DNA of 35,795 bases, taken from contig NZ_CAUYTL010000031.1 of assembly GCF_963575615.1 (NCBI RefSeq), forward strand, positions 1 through 35,795, read 5' to 3'. Position numbers and translations under genes: made by a program. This DNA comes from Listeria_A hofi. GTDB taxonomy: Bacteria > Bacillota > Bacilli > Lactobacillales > Listeriaceae. The notes under the pieces were generated by a model. The model was not told the DNA's origin. It ran no database searches and saw only the letters and a list, made by a program, of their open reading frames with translations. Positions 7,457-16,811 of the stretch are shown in pieces (the first letter of the stretch is position 1; every line of letters starts with the position of its first letter).

Positions 7457-9259
7457 CTATTTCGGTTTTTCTTCATTCATTTTTGCAAATTTTGCGTGGA
7501 CTGCTTCTGCCACAGCTATCGGTACGCCTGCTTCTTTTATTTCTGCAACAGACGCTACTTTTAGTTTTTTCATAGAGCCAAAATGTTTCAAAATCGCTTT
7601 TTTGCGACCTGGCCCAACGCCTGGAATGCCATCGAGTAAGGATTGGAAACCCGTTTTGCTTCGTAGTTGGCGGTGGAATGTGATAGCGAAGCGATGGACC
7701 TCATCTTGAATTCGTTGGAGGAGGTAAAATTCTTGGCTATTTCGGTGAAGCTGAACAACTGCTAGTGGATCGCCAAATAGGAGCTGACTCGTTTTGTGTT
7801 TGCTATCTTTGGCAAGACCAGCGACCGGAATATCAAGCCCCAATTCATTTACTAGCACATCTTTTGCGCTGTCAATTTGCCCTTTTCCTCCATCAATCAA
7901 AATGAGATCTGGAAGCGGTAAGCCTTCTTTAAGTACGCGCCAATAACGACGTCTCACTACTTCACGCATCGTTGCATAATCATCTGGACCTACAACCGTT
8001 TTGATTTTGTATTTGCGGTAATCGTTCTTACTCGGACGGCCGTCAAGAAACGTAATCATCGCAGAAACTGGGTCTGTACCATGAATATTCGAGTTGTCAA
8101 ACGCTTCGATTCGGTTTGGTGTTGGAATTCCCATCGCTTCTCCAAGTCTTTCTGTAGCACCGACTGTTCGCTCTTCATTGCGCTCAAGTAGTAAAAATTT
8201 CTCATTTAGCGCAATTTTAGCGTTTTTATAAGCTAGTTTCACAAGGTCCTTCTTATTGCCGCGCTTCGGAACGAGAATCTTCGTATTTGGCAACAGCGCC
8301 TGAATCGCCTCTTCATCCACGTCATCCGGCAGAAAAATTTCCTGCGGTGGTATATGATTCGTTTTCTGATAAAACTGTCCGATAAATGTTAGGAAATCCT
8401 CATCTGCATCACTATAAAATGGAAATTGGGAAACATCGCGTTCAATCAATTTCCCCTGCCGAATAAAGAAAACTTGCACGCACATCCAGCCTTTATCAAT
8501 CGCATAGCCGAATACATCGCGATCCACAAAGTCATTCATCGTCATTTTTTGTTTCTCCATCGTCGTTTCAATCGCCGTAATTTGATCACGATATTCCGCT
8601 GCTTTTTCAAACTCCATCGATTCTGCAGCCTCTTGCATTCGCGCCATTAAATCTTGCTTCACTTCTTTGTAACCACCATTTAAAAACTGTACAATCTCAT
8701 CCGTCATCGTTTTATACGTATCCTGCTCCACCTTAAACACACACGGTGCCAGGCATTGTCCCAGATGATAGTACAGACAAACTTTACTCGGCATCGTCGT
8801 ACATTTGCGTAATGGATAAAGCCGATCTAAAATTTTCTTCGTCTCATTCGCCGCGTAAACATTCGGATACGGGCCAAAATACTTCCCTTTGTCACGTTTC
8901 ACTTTCCGTGTAATAATTAATCGCGGATGTGTCTCGTTTGTTATTTTAATGAAAGGGTAAGTCTTGTCATCTTTTAGCATAATATTATAGCGCGGATCAT
9001 GCTTTTTAATTAAATTTATTTCGAGTAACAGGGCCTCCACGTTCGAGGATGTCACAATGTATTCAAAATCACGAATTTCTTGCACCAAACGTTGCGTCTT
9101 ACCGTCATGCGATCCAGTGAAATAAGAGCGCACACGATTCTTCAAAATTTTCGCTTTGCCGACATAAATAATTGTGCCCTGCTGGTCTTTCATCAAATAA
9201 CAACCAGGCTGATCAGGCAACAAGGCAAGCTTATTTCGGATATGTTCTGTCGTCATCAT
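7457..9259 (-). CDS. uvrC: UvrABC system protein C
   Basis: The 600-aa nucleotide excision repair nuclease makes the 3' and 5' incisions around UvrAB-bound lesions. Domains in order are GIY-YIG nuclease (residues about 15-95, PGCYLMKDQQGTIIYVGKAK core), a Cys-rich stretch near 150-175, the UVR motif that binds UvrB (FEKAAEYRDQI, about 218-228), the RNase H-like endonuclease with IEAFDNSNIHG and DGGKGQ, and a C-terminal helix-hairpin-helix (IPGVGPGRKKAIL). The length matches Bacillus UvrC. The start is one of two adjacent ATGs after GGGGTGG. Its TAG stop overlaps the ribosome site of lysC, so the two are cotranscribed. Confidence 0.97.
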   Translation of the reverse strand: MMTTEHIRNKLALLPDQPGCYLMKDQQGTIIYVGKAKILKNRVRSYFTGSHDGKTQRLVQEIRDFEYIVTSSNVEALLLEINLIKKHDPRYNIMLKDDKTYPFIKITNETHPRLIITRKVKRDKGKYFGPYPNVYAANETKKILDRLYPLRKCTTMPSKVCLYYHLGQCLAPCVFKVEQDTYKTMTDEIVQFLNGGYKEVKQDLMARMQEAAESMEFEKAAEYRDQITAIETTMEKQKMTMNDFVDRDVFGYAIDKGWMCVQVFFIRQGKLIERDVSQFPFYSDADEDFLTFIGQFYQKTNHIPPQEIFLPDDVDEEAIQALLPNTKILVPKRGNKKDLVKLAYKNAKIALNEKFLLLERNEERTVGATERLGEAMGIPTPNRIEAFDNSNIHGTDPVSAMITFLDGRPSKNDYRKYKIKTVVGPDDYATMREVVRRRYWRVLKEGLPLPDLILIDGGKGQIDSAKDVLVNELGLDIPVAGLAKDSKHKTSQLLFGDPLAVVQLHRNSQEFYLLQRIQDEVHRFAITFHRQLRSKTGFQSLLDGIPGVGPGRKKAILKHFGSMKKLKVASVAEIKEAGVPIAVAEAVHAKFAKMNEEKPK

Positions 9260-9368
9260 TCACCACCCCAATCTATCAGCGAAAAATACCATAGCAAGCG
9301 TTTTTTCCTGCTTCTATAGTCCAATTATCTTCCTCTTTCAGTGTAGCATAAAACGGCTTTGTTGCAAC

Positions 9369-9442
9369 AAAAAAAGCTAGGAAAAATGAGAAGGAAACAG
9401 AAACTAAATCATGTTCCTCCTCACTTTAACCAGCTTTTTGAA
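9369..9442 (-). terminator. Long terminator hairpin after trxA
   Basis: On the minus strand CAAAAAGCTGG pairs with CCTAGCTTTTT, enclosing a second stem (GAGGAGGAACA with TGTTTCCTTCTC), and a T run follows. It separates trxA from uvrC. Confidence 0.7.
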
Positions 9443-9446
9443 AATG

Positions 9447-9761
9447 CTATAGGTATTTCGCTAAAACTTCATCTAATTCTTCTTTTGGACGATAGCCGAT
9501 AATCGTATCAACCACTTCGCCGTCTTTCTTAATTAGTAATGTCGGGATACTCATTACACCAAATTTACCTGGTGTTTCTTGGTTCGCATCCACGTCCATT
9601 TTAACGATTTTTAATTTATCACCTTGTTCCGCGTCAATTTCTTCTAAAACTGGCGCAACCATACGGCAAGGACCACACCAAGTCGCCCAGAAATCAGTAA
9701 GCACTAGACCTTCGCTTGTTTCTTTTTCGAATTCTGCATCTGTAATTTCTTGAATAGCCAT
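9447..9761 (-). CDS. trxA: Thioredoxin
   Basis: The 104-aa cytoplasmic thiol-disulfide oxidoreductase has the active site WCGPC at residues 28-32 and the cis-proline loop SIPTL near 73. The length and the lack of a signal peptide fit the main housekeeping thioredoxin. The ribosome site AAGGAGGT is strong. Upstream is a -10 box TATACT (near 9797) without a clear -35. It has its own terminator and appears monocistronic, between mutS2 and uvrC. Confidence 0.97.
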   Translation of the reverse strand: MAIQEITDAEFEKETSEGLVLTDFWATWCGPCRMVAPVLEEIDAEQGDKLKIVKMDVDANQETPGKFGVMSIPTLLIKKDGEVVDTIIGYRPKEELDEVLAKYL

Positions 9762-9838
9762 TTCTCTACCTCCTTACACATATTGTAACGCTAGTATAGC
9801 ATTCCGTTTGTGTATGGAGCCAATAATCTGCTCAAATC

Positions 9839-12196
9839 TTACTTCAACTCGGCAATCGTTACTCCATTTCCACCTTCTGCTGCTGCACCGAATCGAATTG
9901 ATTTAACCATTCGATGATGCTTCAAGAATTCTGTAACGCCTTGCCGCAACGCTCCTGTGCCTTTCCCATGAATAATACTAACTTGGTGATAGCCAGCAAG
10001 TAATGCAGCGTCGATATACTTATCCACTTGTTGTAACGCGTCTTCGTAGCGAACACCTCGCAAGTCCAATTCCGTTCTTGTAACCGAATTATCACTTTTC
10101 ACCGTAGTTACGTGACGCAATTTTTTCGGTTGTTCCGGTTTCATATACTCTAGATCCGCTTCTTTTACTTTCGTCTTGATAATCCCAATTTGCGCATTCC
10201 ATTCTTTACTATTCACTCGGTTTAAAAGTACTCCTTTTTGCCCTAATGATAAAATTCGGACTTGGTCACCTTGAGCAAATTTATGCGCGACTTTAGGAAC
10301 ATCATGCACTACTTTTTTCTGAATTGTTTTTGGCTTCACCTGGTTTAAACGGCTTCGCATCTCGATTAGCTCATGTTCTTTAAGGCCTGCTGCACCTTGA
10401 AGTTGCATTTTCCGTAATTCTTGGATGATTTCCTCTGCCTCAACTTCTGCTTTTTCGATGACATTAGCTGCTTTTTCGCTTGCTTTTTCCATCAATTTAT
10501 CTTTTTGGTCGTGGTAAGCAATAATCTCTTTTTGGAGGTCCTTTTGTAATTTTTCTGCATCACGGCTCATTTGATACGCTTCTTCGTATTCCAATTCTGC
10601 CGCTTTACGTTTTTCTTCTAAACTCGAAATCATGTCATTCAAGTCTGCGCTCTCCGTATCTACCAAGCTTCTAGCGTCCTCAATAACCGCCTCATTCAAC
10701 CCAAGACGGCGCGAGATTGCAAAAGCGTTACTGCGACCAGGAACACCTATCAATAAACGATACGTCGGGCTAAGTGTTTCCACATCAAATTCCACCGATG
10801 CATTTGTCGCAAATTCCCGATTATATCCATATGCTTTTAGCTCCGGATAGTGTGTTGTAGCCACTACGCTAGCTTGTTTCGCAGCTACCGCATCAAGAAT
10901 CGCAATGGCAAGCGCCGCTCCTTCTTGCGGATCCGTCCCAGCCCCCAGCTCATCAAAAAGAATCAAGGAATCTGCATCCATTTTATCAAGAATCGAAACA
11001 ATATTCGTCATATGAGAAGAAAACGTACTCAAACTCTGCTCAATTGACTGCTCATCACCAATATCCGCGAAAACGTGAGAGAACACAGCAAGCTCTGACT
11101 CTTCCTCCGCAGGGATCTGCAAACCAGCTTGTGCCATCAATGTCAATAGTCCAAGTGTTTTTAGCGTAATCGTCTTTCCACCCGTATTTGGTCCAGTAAT
11201 TAGCATCGCACGGTAATCACCGCCAAGCAAGATATCATTGCTAACAACCGTTGCAGGGTCAAGCAATGGATGACGCGCACTAAACAATCTCACAACCCCA
11301 TCTTGATTTATTTGTGGTGTAATTCCTTTCATCGATTTCCCAAACCTAGCCTTCGCAAAAATAAAATCAAATCGCGCGAGCACATACGTATTTTGCCTAA
11401 TTTCTGAAATGAATTCTGCTAAAACAGCCGAAACTTCTGCTAAAATACGCTCGATTTCTTGCTTTTCTTTTGCTTGTAATGTGCGGCGTTCATTATTCAT
11501 GTCTACAACGCTTTGCGGCTCAATAAATAGCGTTTGGCCTGAAGCTGATTGATCGTGGACAATTCCGCCGTAATGCCCTTTATATTCATGTCTTACTGGT
11601 AAAACATAGCGGTCATTTCGAATTGTAATAACCGTATCACTCAACATTTTTGAAGCATTCTTATCACGCAAATACTGCTCCAAGCGCTCGCGTACACGAC
11701 CTTCCGTACGACGCAACGTCTGACGAATATTTCGTAAAGCTTCACTCGCCGTATCTAAAATTTCACCAGCCTCATCAACCGTGAGAGCAATCGTGTCCTC
11801 CGTATCGCGCATTGGCACAAGCTTACTAGCTAACTCATCCAGCAATTCTAGCTCAACACCTTGTTCCACAAGACCATCGATAAATTGCTTCATCAAACGA
11901 CTCACGCGGAGATTGCTACCGGTTTGATAAAGCTCCAAACCACTCAAATCACCGCCAATTTCAAGGCGTTTCATATGTCCAGCCACATCATAAATACCAG
12001 ATATCGGCGCAGCCCCACGTAACCGAATAACTTTCGCACCTTCCTCGGTTTCCCGTTGCGCTAACTTCACTTTGTCGATATCCGAAGTCGGCTCTAACGC
12101 TCGGATCGCTGCTTCACCCAACGCAGAAGAAGCAAATTCGAGAAGTTGCTGCTTTATTTTATCGAACTCTAAAATCGTTTCTACTTTTTTACTCAT
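9839..12196 (-). CDS. mutS2: MutS2 ATPase/Smr endonuclease
   Basis: The 785-aa protein has a MutS-like lever/clamp core, an ABC-type ATPase with Walker A GPNTGGKT at 335-342 and Walker B/signature LILFDELGAGTDP near 410-422, a long coiled coil (about 510-640), a KOW-like linker, and a C-terminal Smr nuclease domain from LDLRGVRYEDAL (about residue 711), with HGKGTGALR. It lacks the mismatch-recognition domain of MutS1. Family work links it to suppression of recombination and to sensing collided ribosomes. It lies 29 bases after polX, so the two probably form one transcript; its own ribosome site is weak. Confidence 0.96.
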   Translation of the reverse strand: MSKKVETILEFDKIKQQLLEFASSALGEAAIRALEPTSDIDKVKLAQRETEEGAKVIRLRGAAPISGIYDVAGHMKRLEIGGDLSGLELYQTGSNLRVSRLMKQFIDGLVEQGVELELLDELASKLVPMRDTEDTIALTVDEAGEILDTASEALRNIRQTLRRTEGRVRERLEQYLRDKNASKMLSDTVITIRNDRYVLPVRHEYKGHYGGIVHDQSASGQTLFIEPQSVVDMNNERRTLQAKEKQEIERILAEVSAVLAEFISEIRQNTYVLARFDFIFAKARFGKSMKGITPQINQDGVVRLFSARHPLLDPATVVSNDILLGGDYRAMLITGPNTGGKTITLKTLGLLTLMAQAGLQIPAEEESELAVFSHVFADIGDEQSIEQSLSTFSSHMTNIVSILDKMDADSLILFDELGAGTDPQEGAALAIAILDAVAAKQASVVATTHYPELKAYGYNREFATNASVEFDVETLSPTYRLLIGVPGRSNAFAISRRLGLNEAVIEDARSLVDTESADLNDMISSLEEKRKAAELEYEEAYQMSRDAEKLQKDLQKEIIAYHDQKDKLMEKASEKAANVIEKAEVEAEEIIQELRKMQLQGAAGLKEHELIEMRSRLNQVKPKTIQKKVVHDVPKVAHKFAQGDQVRILSLGQKGVLLNRVNSKEWNAQIGIIKTKVKEADLEYMKPEQPKKLRHVTTVKSDNSVTRTELDLRGVRYEDALQQVDKYIDAALLAGYHQVSIIHGKGTGALRQGVTEFLKHHRMVKSIRFGAAAEGGNGVTIAELK

Positions 12197-12225
12197 AATA
12201 TTTAGCCCCAGTTAACGTCCTTCAC

Positions 12226-13941
12226 TTACGGACGATTATTTTTAATAAACGCGAGAAAATCTTCTTTTCCCATCGTATTTAGTACATTCTCTTTACTCAA
12301 CCAACCTTTCGTTGCCGCCCGAACGCCAATCTCCATGAAATCCAAATGTTGCGTATCATGCGCATCTGTATTTATCGCTACCCGCACCCCATGTTCTGTA
12401 GCAAGTTCCAAATATTTCGCAGTCAAATCTAAACGTTGCGGATTCGCATTGAGCTCGAGCGCCGTACCAGTTTTCGCTGCCATTTGAATCAACTGCTCCA
12501 CATTCACGTTATATGGATCACGACGACCGATGACTCGACCTGTTGGATGCGCTATCAGGTGCACATAAGGATTTTCACAAGCTACTTGCAGGCGGTTCAT
12601 GATTTCCTCCTCTGTTTGCGAAAAGCTAGAATGAATGGAAGCAATCACGAAATCCAAATCTTTCAGTAAATCATCCTCAAAATCAAGTGATCCGTCTGGC
12701 AATATATCCATTTCAATTCCTGACAAAATCTCAATTTCCGCATACTTCTCATTATAAGCTCTAATCTCAGTTTGTTGCTTGCGAATACGCTCTTCCGTCA
12801 ACCCATTAGCGACTCTTAAAAACTGCCCGTGATCCGTTATCACCATATACTCATAGCCCTTCGCAATACACGCCTCAATCATTTCGGGCAACGAATACGC
12901 GCCATCTGACCAAGTAGTATGCATATGCAGATCTCCTTTTATATCCTCAAGTTGAACAAACGCTGTATCTGCCTTAATTCGATCAATCTCCGTACCATCA
13001 CGCCGTACTTCAGGTGGCAAAAACGGAATAGTAAAATGAGCAAAAAAGGCCTCCTCCGTCTCAAATTGCTTCACATTTCCATTTTCATCCTCCACGCCAT
13101 ATTCATTAATTTTCTCTGCCTGTTGCTTGGCAATTTGACGCATCCGGATATTATGATTTTTTGAACCCGTAAAATGGTGCAATGTACTAACAAACTCGGC
13201 TGGTGTAACCATTCGGAAATCTACAGAAATCTTAATCCCATCAACCAGATCCACCGAAACTTTCGTATCTCCAGCGGCAATCACTTGATCAATCGTCTTA
13301 ATCGCTAAAAGTTGTTCGGCTACCAAGTCTGGTTGATCTGTTGCAATAACAAAATCCAAATCCTTCACAGTTTCCCGCAATCTTCTAAAGCTGCCCGCAT
13401 GTGAGAAGCGTACAATTTCAGGAATTCCAGCCAAATAAGCTTCTAAACTTTTCGCAATCGGTAACACATCATTTAGCGGATAACGATCAGGGCGTTCTCC
13501 CATTTCCTGAACCGCCTCCACCATCTTATCAACAGATTTCTGACCAAAACCTTTCAATGCTGATATGCTACCATCAGCCGCCTTAGCAAGTAGCGAATCT
13601 CGATCTACAACTCCCAACTCTTGATACAGTCGAGATAACTTTTTTCCGCCAAGACCAGGTACTTTTAGAAGTGGAACCAAACCTTCAGGAACCTCTTTTT
13701 TCAGCGCTTCCAGCTCCTCTGATTCACCCGTTTCTAAAAATGCTTGAATAATAACAGCTGTTGATTTACCGATTCCGCTAATCTTAGTAAAGTCATCTAT
13801 TTCCGACAAACTGCGCTCATCCTGCTCTAATGCTAGTGCCGCCTTTCGAAATGCCGATATTTTGAAAGGATTCTCACCTTTTAGTTCCATATATAACGCA
13901 ATCGTTTCTAGTAAATCAATAATTTTCTTTTTATTCATCAT
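12226..13941 (-). CDS. polX: DNA polymerase/3'-5' exonuclease PolX
   Basis: The 571-aa bacterial family X polymerase acts in base excision repair. N-terminal helix-hairpin-helix repeats (FTKISGIGKSTA; VPGLGGKKLSRLYQ) are followed by the nucleotidyltransferase core with GSFRRLRETVKDLDFVIATD near 185-205, giving the metal-binding Asp pair, and SVDLVDGIKISVDFR. The C-terminal PHP domain begins at DLHMHTTWSDG (about 337-347) and carries MVITDHG, HSSF and NTDAHDT, the exonuclease metal ligands. The length is that of B. subtilis PolX. ATG-ATG follows AGGGGAG; I use the first. Confidence 0.96.
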   Translation of the reverse strand: MMNKKKIIDLLETIALYMELKGENPFKISAFRKAALALEQDERSLSEIDDFTKISGIGKSTAVIIQAFLETGESEELEALKKEVPEGLVPLLKVPGLGGKKLSRLYQELGVVDRDSLLAKAADGSISALKGFGQKSVDKMVEAVQEMGERPDRYPLNDVLPIAKSLEAYLAGIPEIVRFSHAGSFRRLRETVKDLDFVIATDQPDLVAEQLLAIKTIDQVIAAGDTKVSVDLVDGIKISVDFRMVTPAEFVSTLHHFTGSKNHNIRMRQIAKQQAEKINEYGVEDENGNVKQFETEEAFFAHFTIPFLPPEVRRDGTEIDRIKADTAFVQLEDIKGDLHMHTTWSDGAYSLPEMIEACIAKGYEYMVITDHGQFLRVANGLTEERIRKQQTEIRAYNEKYAEIEILSGIEMDILPDGSLDFEDDLLKDLDFVIASIHSSFSQTEEEIMNRLQVACENPYVHLIAHPTGRVIGRRDPYNVNVEQLIQMAAKTGTALELNANPQRLDLTAKYLELATEHGVRVAINTDAHDTQHLDFMEIGVRAATKGWLSKENVLNTMGKEDFLAFIKNNRP

Positions 13942-13967
13942 TCATCACTCCCCTTAAAAAGCAGAAA

Positions 13968-13998
13968 AGCTGGAACTGAGCAGCCCCAGCTTTTCGCT
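13968..13998 (-). terminator. Hairpin between cvpA and polX
   Basis: GAAAAGCTGG and CCAGCTTTTC form a perfect 10-bp stem, followed on the minus strand by TGCTTTTT. It probably attenuates transcription from zapA-cvpA into polX. Confidence 0.6.
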
Positions 13999-14011
13999 GA
14001 CATCTATAAAA

Positions 14012-14554
14012 CTATTTCGGTAATATCCCCGTCATCCATTTGTAGAATGCGTCGGACAATAATGGCGTGTTTTTCAAAATCCATTCTGCCACAGATGAGC
14101 CAGAAATCGCATTTTGTGCCCACTCTGCTGGGAAAATAGCACCAACGTATAAAATCAAGAAAACAATCAAATACGTTTGTAAAACTCCTAATGCAGCACC
14201 AATCAAACCATTTACCTGCCGTAAAACCGGTACATTGGTGACACCTTTAAACAAGGAAGCAATCATATGCACAACAATCGTTGCCACTAGAAAAATCATC
14301 AAGAAGGCAATACTATTGTAATACGCATTTTCTGTGTGAAGCGTTTCAAGTAACGCATAAAAATCATTCGACTTATCCAATTCAGGATATGGAATAAATG
14401 TAATATGCGGTGCTAACGCTTCATAATACTTATATGCTACAAAAAAGCTCAATAAATAACCAATCGTAATAATTAGCTGTCGTAAAACACCATTACGATA
14501 ACCATTGAAAAATCCACCAATTAATAAGATGAGTATAATAACATTTAAAACCAT
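14012..14554 (-). CDS. CvpA-family membrane protein
   Basis: The 180-aa protein has four hydrophobic segments: residues 2-20, 27-45 region, about 75-100, and about 120-145. This is the topology of CvpA/YshB proteins, first described for colicin V production and otherwise of unclear function. The family is typical in length and position: its ATG directly abuts the zapA stop codon (TAA-ATG), so translation is coupled. Position between zapA and polX matches Bacillus yshB. Confidence 0.85.
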   Translation of the reverse strand: MVLNVIILILLIGGFFNGYRNGVLRQLIITIGYLLSFFVAYKYYEALAPHITFIPYPELDKSNDFYALLETLHTENAYYNSIAFLMIFLVATIVVHMIASLFKGVTNVPVLRQVNGLIGAALGVLQTYLIVFLILYVGAIFPAEWAQNAISGSSVAEWILKNTPLLSDAFYKWMTGILPK

Positions 14555-14821
14555 TTATTCGCGTCCTTTAATCCGAGCCAGCTCTTTCTCCAACTCTTGG
14601 TATTTTTGCTCTAATTTCAGATAATCGTGCGTGGCATTAACGGCAGTCAAAACAGCTAGCCTTCCACTATCTAAAGAACGATTCTGTGCACCAATCTCAT
14701 GCATCTTCTCATCCACTAGACGTGCGACTAAACGAAGATGTTCAGTAGATTCAACACCAACAATGGTATATTCTCTTCCGTATATAGTTGTTGTCAGTTT
14801 ATTTCTAGTATTATCCGCCAT
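14555..14821 (-). CDS. zapA: Cell division protein ZapA
   Basis: The 88-aa protein promotes FtsZ filament bundling at the division site. The N-terminal beta segment KLTTTIYGREYTIVG and the C-terminal coiled coil YLKLEQKYQELEKELARIKG match Gram-positive ZapA, as does the length. A strong GGAGG ribosome site precedes the ATG by 7 bases. It is first in the zapA-cvpA unit and divergent from rnhC. A possible promoter (TTTACA, 18 bp, TACAAG) lies near 14860-14895. Confidence 0.92.
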   Translation of the reverse strand: MADNTRNKLTTTIYGREYTIVGVESTEHLRLVARLVDEKMHEIGAQNRSLDSGRLAVLTAVNATHDYLKLEQKYQELEKELARIKGRE

Positions 14822-14999
14822 CTGTTTTCCTCCTCATTCATTTCCTGCGCACACATTTATCCTACTTGTACCCCATCTTATCATGAATTGTAAACGAAGA
14901 AAAGCACAAATGTTCTAATTCAGAACGATTTCAGCCTTAAGTATGAAACAATCTCGTGAATTATGGTAAAATTAAAAGCGATGAACCTAAAGAAAGAAG

Positions 15000-15935
15000 A
15001 TGATTCCAATCGCAAATACTGTTATCCAAGCAACACCAAAACAGATCGAAGCCATGCAAAGCGCTTATTTATCACATATGTCCGACAAAATACCACCTGG
15101 AGCAATTTTTGCTGTCAAAAAAACAGGGCTTTCTATCACCGCTTATAAATCTGGCAAAGTCATGTTCCAAGGGGCAAAAGGAGAACAAGAAGCCGCGAAA
15201 TGGGGCACGGCAACAACACCAAAAACGAAGTCAACAAAAGTAAGCTCTTCCACTCTGCCTCCAGGTTTCGCATCCAAAAATGTTGCTGGATCCGATGAAG
15301 TGGGAACCGGCGACTATTTCGGCCCGATGATCGTCGCCGCATGTTATGTAGACCAAGCCATGATGCCACTTCTAAAACAGCTCGGTGTCAAAGATTCCAA
15401 AGCTATGACTGATCCAGAAATTTGTGAGATTGCTAAAAAAATTATCCCTATCATCCCTCACAGCCTCCTATTATTACCCAATCCTAAATACAACGAACTG
15501 CAGGCAAAAGGAATGAACCAAGGACAAATGAAAGCAATCCTGCATAATCGCGCTTTAGAAAATGTTCTCAAAAAAATAGCACCTATCAAGCCTGATGCGA
15601 TTCTAATCGATCAATTCGCTGAAAAAAACACCTATTATCATTACCTCGCTAAAGAAGCTTCCGTCGTTCGTGAAGATGTTTTCTTTGCAACGAAAGCAGA
15701 GAGCCTACATCTCTCGGTTGCAGCTGCATCCATCATAGCCAGATCACGTTTTGTCGAAGCTTTTCATGAAATGGAGAAAGAACTCGGGTTAACTATTCCA
15801 AAAGGAGCGAGTTCAAAAGTTGATCAAGTAGCTGCTGATATTATAGATACAAAAGGAGAAGCGACACTCCAACACTACACGAAATGGCACTTTGCAAATA
15901 CTGATAAAGCTCGTAATTTATCACATAGAAGCTAA
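15000..15935 (+). CDS. rnhC: Ribonuclease HIII
   Basis: The 311-aa enzyme cleaves RNA in RNA-DNA hybrids. The N-terminal substrate-binding domain (about 1-85, ending VMFQGAKGEQEAAKWG) and the linker are characteristic of HIII rather than HII. The catalytic domain begins at AGSDEVGTGDYFGP (about 97-110) with the DEVG acidic pair, then KDSKAMTD and AESLHLSVAAASIIARSRF. The ATG at 15000 gives the usual length, but the ribosome site (AAAGAAAG) is weak. An extended -10 box, TGGTAAAAT, lies at 14965-14972. It is the only plus-strand gene in this repair/division cluster. Confidence 0.95.
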   Translation: MIPIANTVIQATPKQIEAMQSAYLSHMSDKIPPGAIFAVKKTGLSITAYKSGKVMFQGAKGEQEAAKWGTATTPKTKSTKVSSSTLPPGFASKNVAGSDEVGTGDYFGPMIVAACYVDQAMMPLLKQLGVKDSKAMTDPEICEIAKKIIPIIPHSLLLLPNPKYNELQAKGMNQGQMKAILHNRALENVLKKIAPIKPDAILIDQFAEKNTYYHYLAKEASVVREDVFFATKAESLHLSVAAASIIARSRFVEAFHEMEKELGLTIPKGASSKVDQVAADIIDTKGEATLQHYTKWHFANTDKARNLSHRS

Positions 15936-15944
15936 ACTACGGAC

Positions 15945-15977
15945 TAAAAACGATATTTTCACCTACATTTTGAGGCG
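15945..15977. terminator. Bidirectional terminator between rnhC and ung
   Basis: AACGATATTTTC and GAGAATATCGT pair around a 16-base loop, with T-rich tails in both directions. The two genes converge on it. Confidence 0.7.
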
Positions 15978-15990
15978 AGAATATCGTCTT

Positions 15991-16665
15991 TTATATGTTT
16001 GGAATCTGCCAATTTATCGGCGCTACATCGTTGTCTTTTAAATATTGATTCGTTTGCGAAAAATGCCGACATCCCATAAAACCACGATTTGCTGATAGCG
16101 GGCTCGGATGAACCGTTGTTAAAATTAGATGATTCGGATTCCGTAACAATACTTGCTTTGACTTGGCGTTGTTCCCCCACAACAAAAAGACGACTGGCTC
16201 CTCTTTTTGTCCAAGCAACGAAATAATCGTGTCCGTTAGCATTTCCCAGCCTTGTTTTGCATGTGAATTCGGCTTTCCTTCCCTAACTGTCAAAACAGTG
16301 TTCAGCAGTAATACGCCTTGCTCGGCCCAAGGTAATAAATAGCCATTATTCGGAATCTCCAAACCCAAATCACTCGCCAGTTCCTTATACATATTAACAA
16401 GCGATGGAGGCGTTCTAACACCTGGCTTCACAGAAAAAGACATCCCGTGCGCCTGCCCCGCTCCATGGTACGGATCCTGCCCTAGAATCACAACTTTTAC
16501 ATCTTTAAAAGCCGTATATTTCAGTGCATTGAAAATATCATACATATCAGGATAAACTTGCTGATTCCCGTATTCGACTTTTAAAAATTCACGTAGCTTC
16601 AAATAATAATCTTTTGTAAATTCTTCTTGTAAAAGCATGTCCCAATCATTTCCTAATTGAATCAT
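15991..16665 (-). CDS. ung: Uracil-DNA glycosylase
   Basis: The 224-aa family 1 enzyme excises uracil from DNA. Motif A GQDPYHG at 62-68 (catalytic Asp64), LLNTVLTV near 120, and HPSPLSANRGF near 187-197 (catalytic His) are all present. The start at 16665 is chosen because GGGAGG lies 7 bases upstream and the length then equals Bacillus Ung. A longer in-frame extension to 16716 has no ribosome site. Confidence 0.96.
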   Translation of the reverse strand: MIQLGNDWDMLLQEEFTKDYYLKLREFLKVEYGNQQVYPDMYDIFNALKYTAFKDVKVVILGQDPYHGAGQAHGMSFSVKPGVRTPPSLVNMYKELASDLGLEIPNNGYLLPWAEQGVLLLNTVLTVREGKPNSHAKQGWEMLTDTIISLLGQKEEPVVFLLWGNNAKSKQVLLRNPNHLILTTVHPSPLSANRGFMGCRHFSQTNQYLKDNDVAPINWQIPNI

Positions 16666-16811
16666 AGTGTTCCTCCCGCTTATTCTTGATACCACAATTA
16701 TACATGTATCACGCAAATAAATGAACCGTTTTCAAAATTTTTATTTAAAGATTTAGCCTCTAGATAAGAAATTGAAATTGGCGCGACTTCTTTTTAGCCA
16801 ACATGTTTACG

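Noticed and set aside
14914..14928. Short palindrome GTTCTAATTCAGAAC between zapA and rnhC as a LexA site
   Set aside because: It does not match the Bacillota LexA box CGAAC-N4-GTTCG, and its halves read in the opposite sense.
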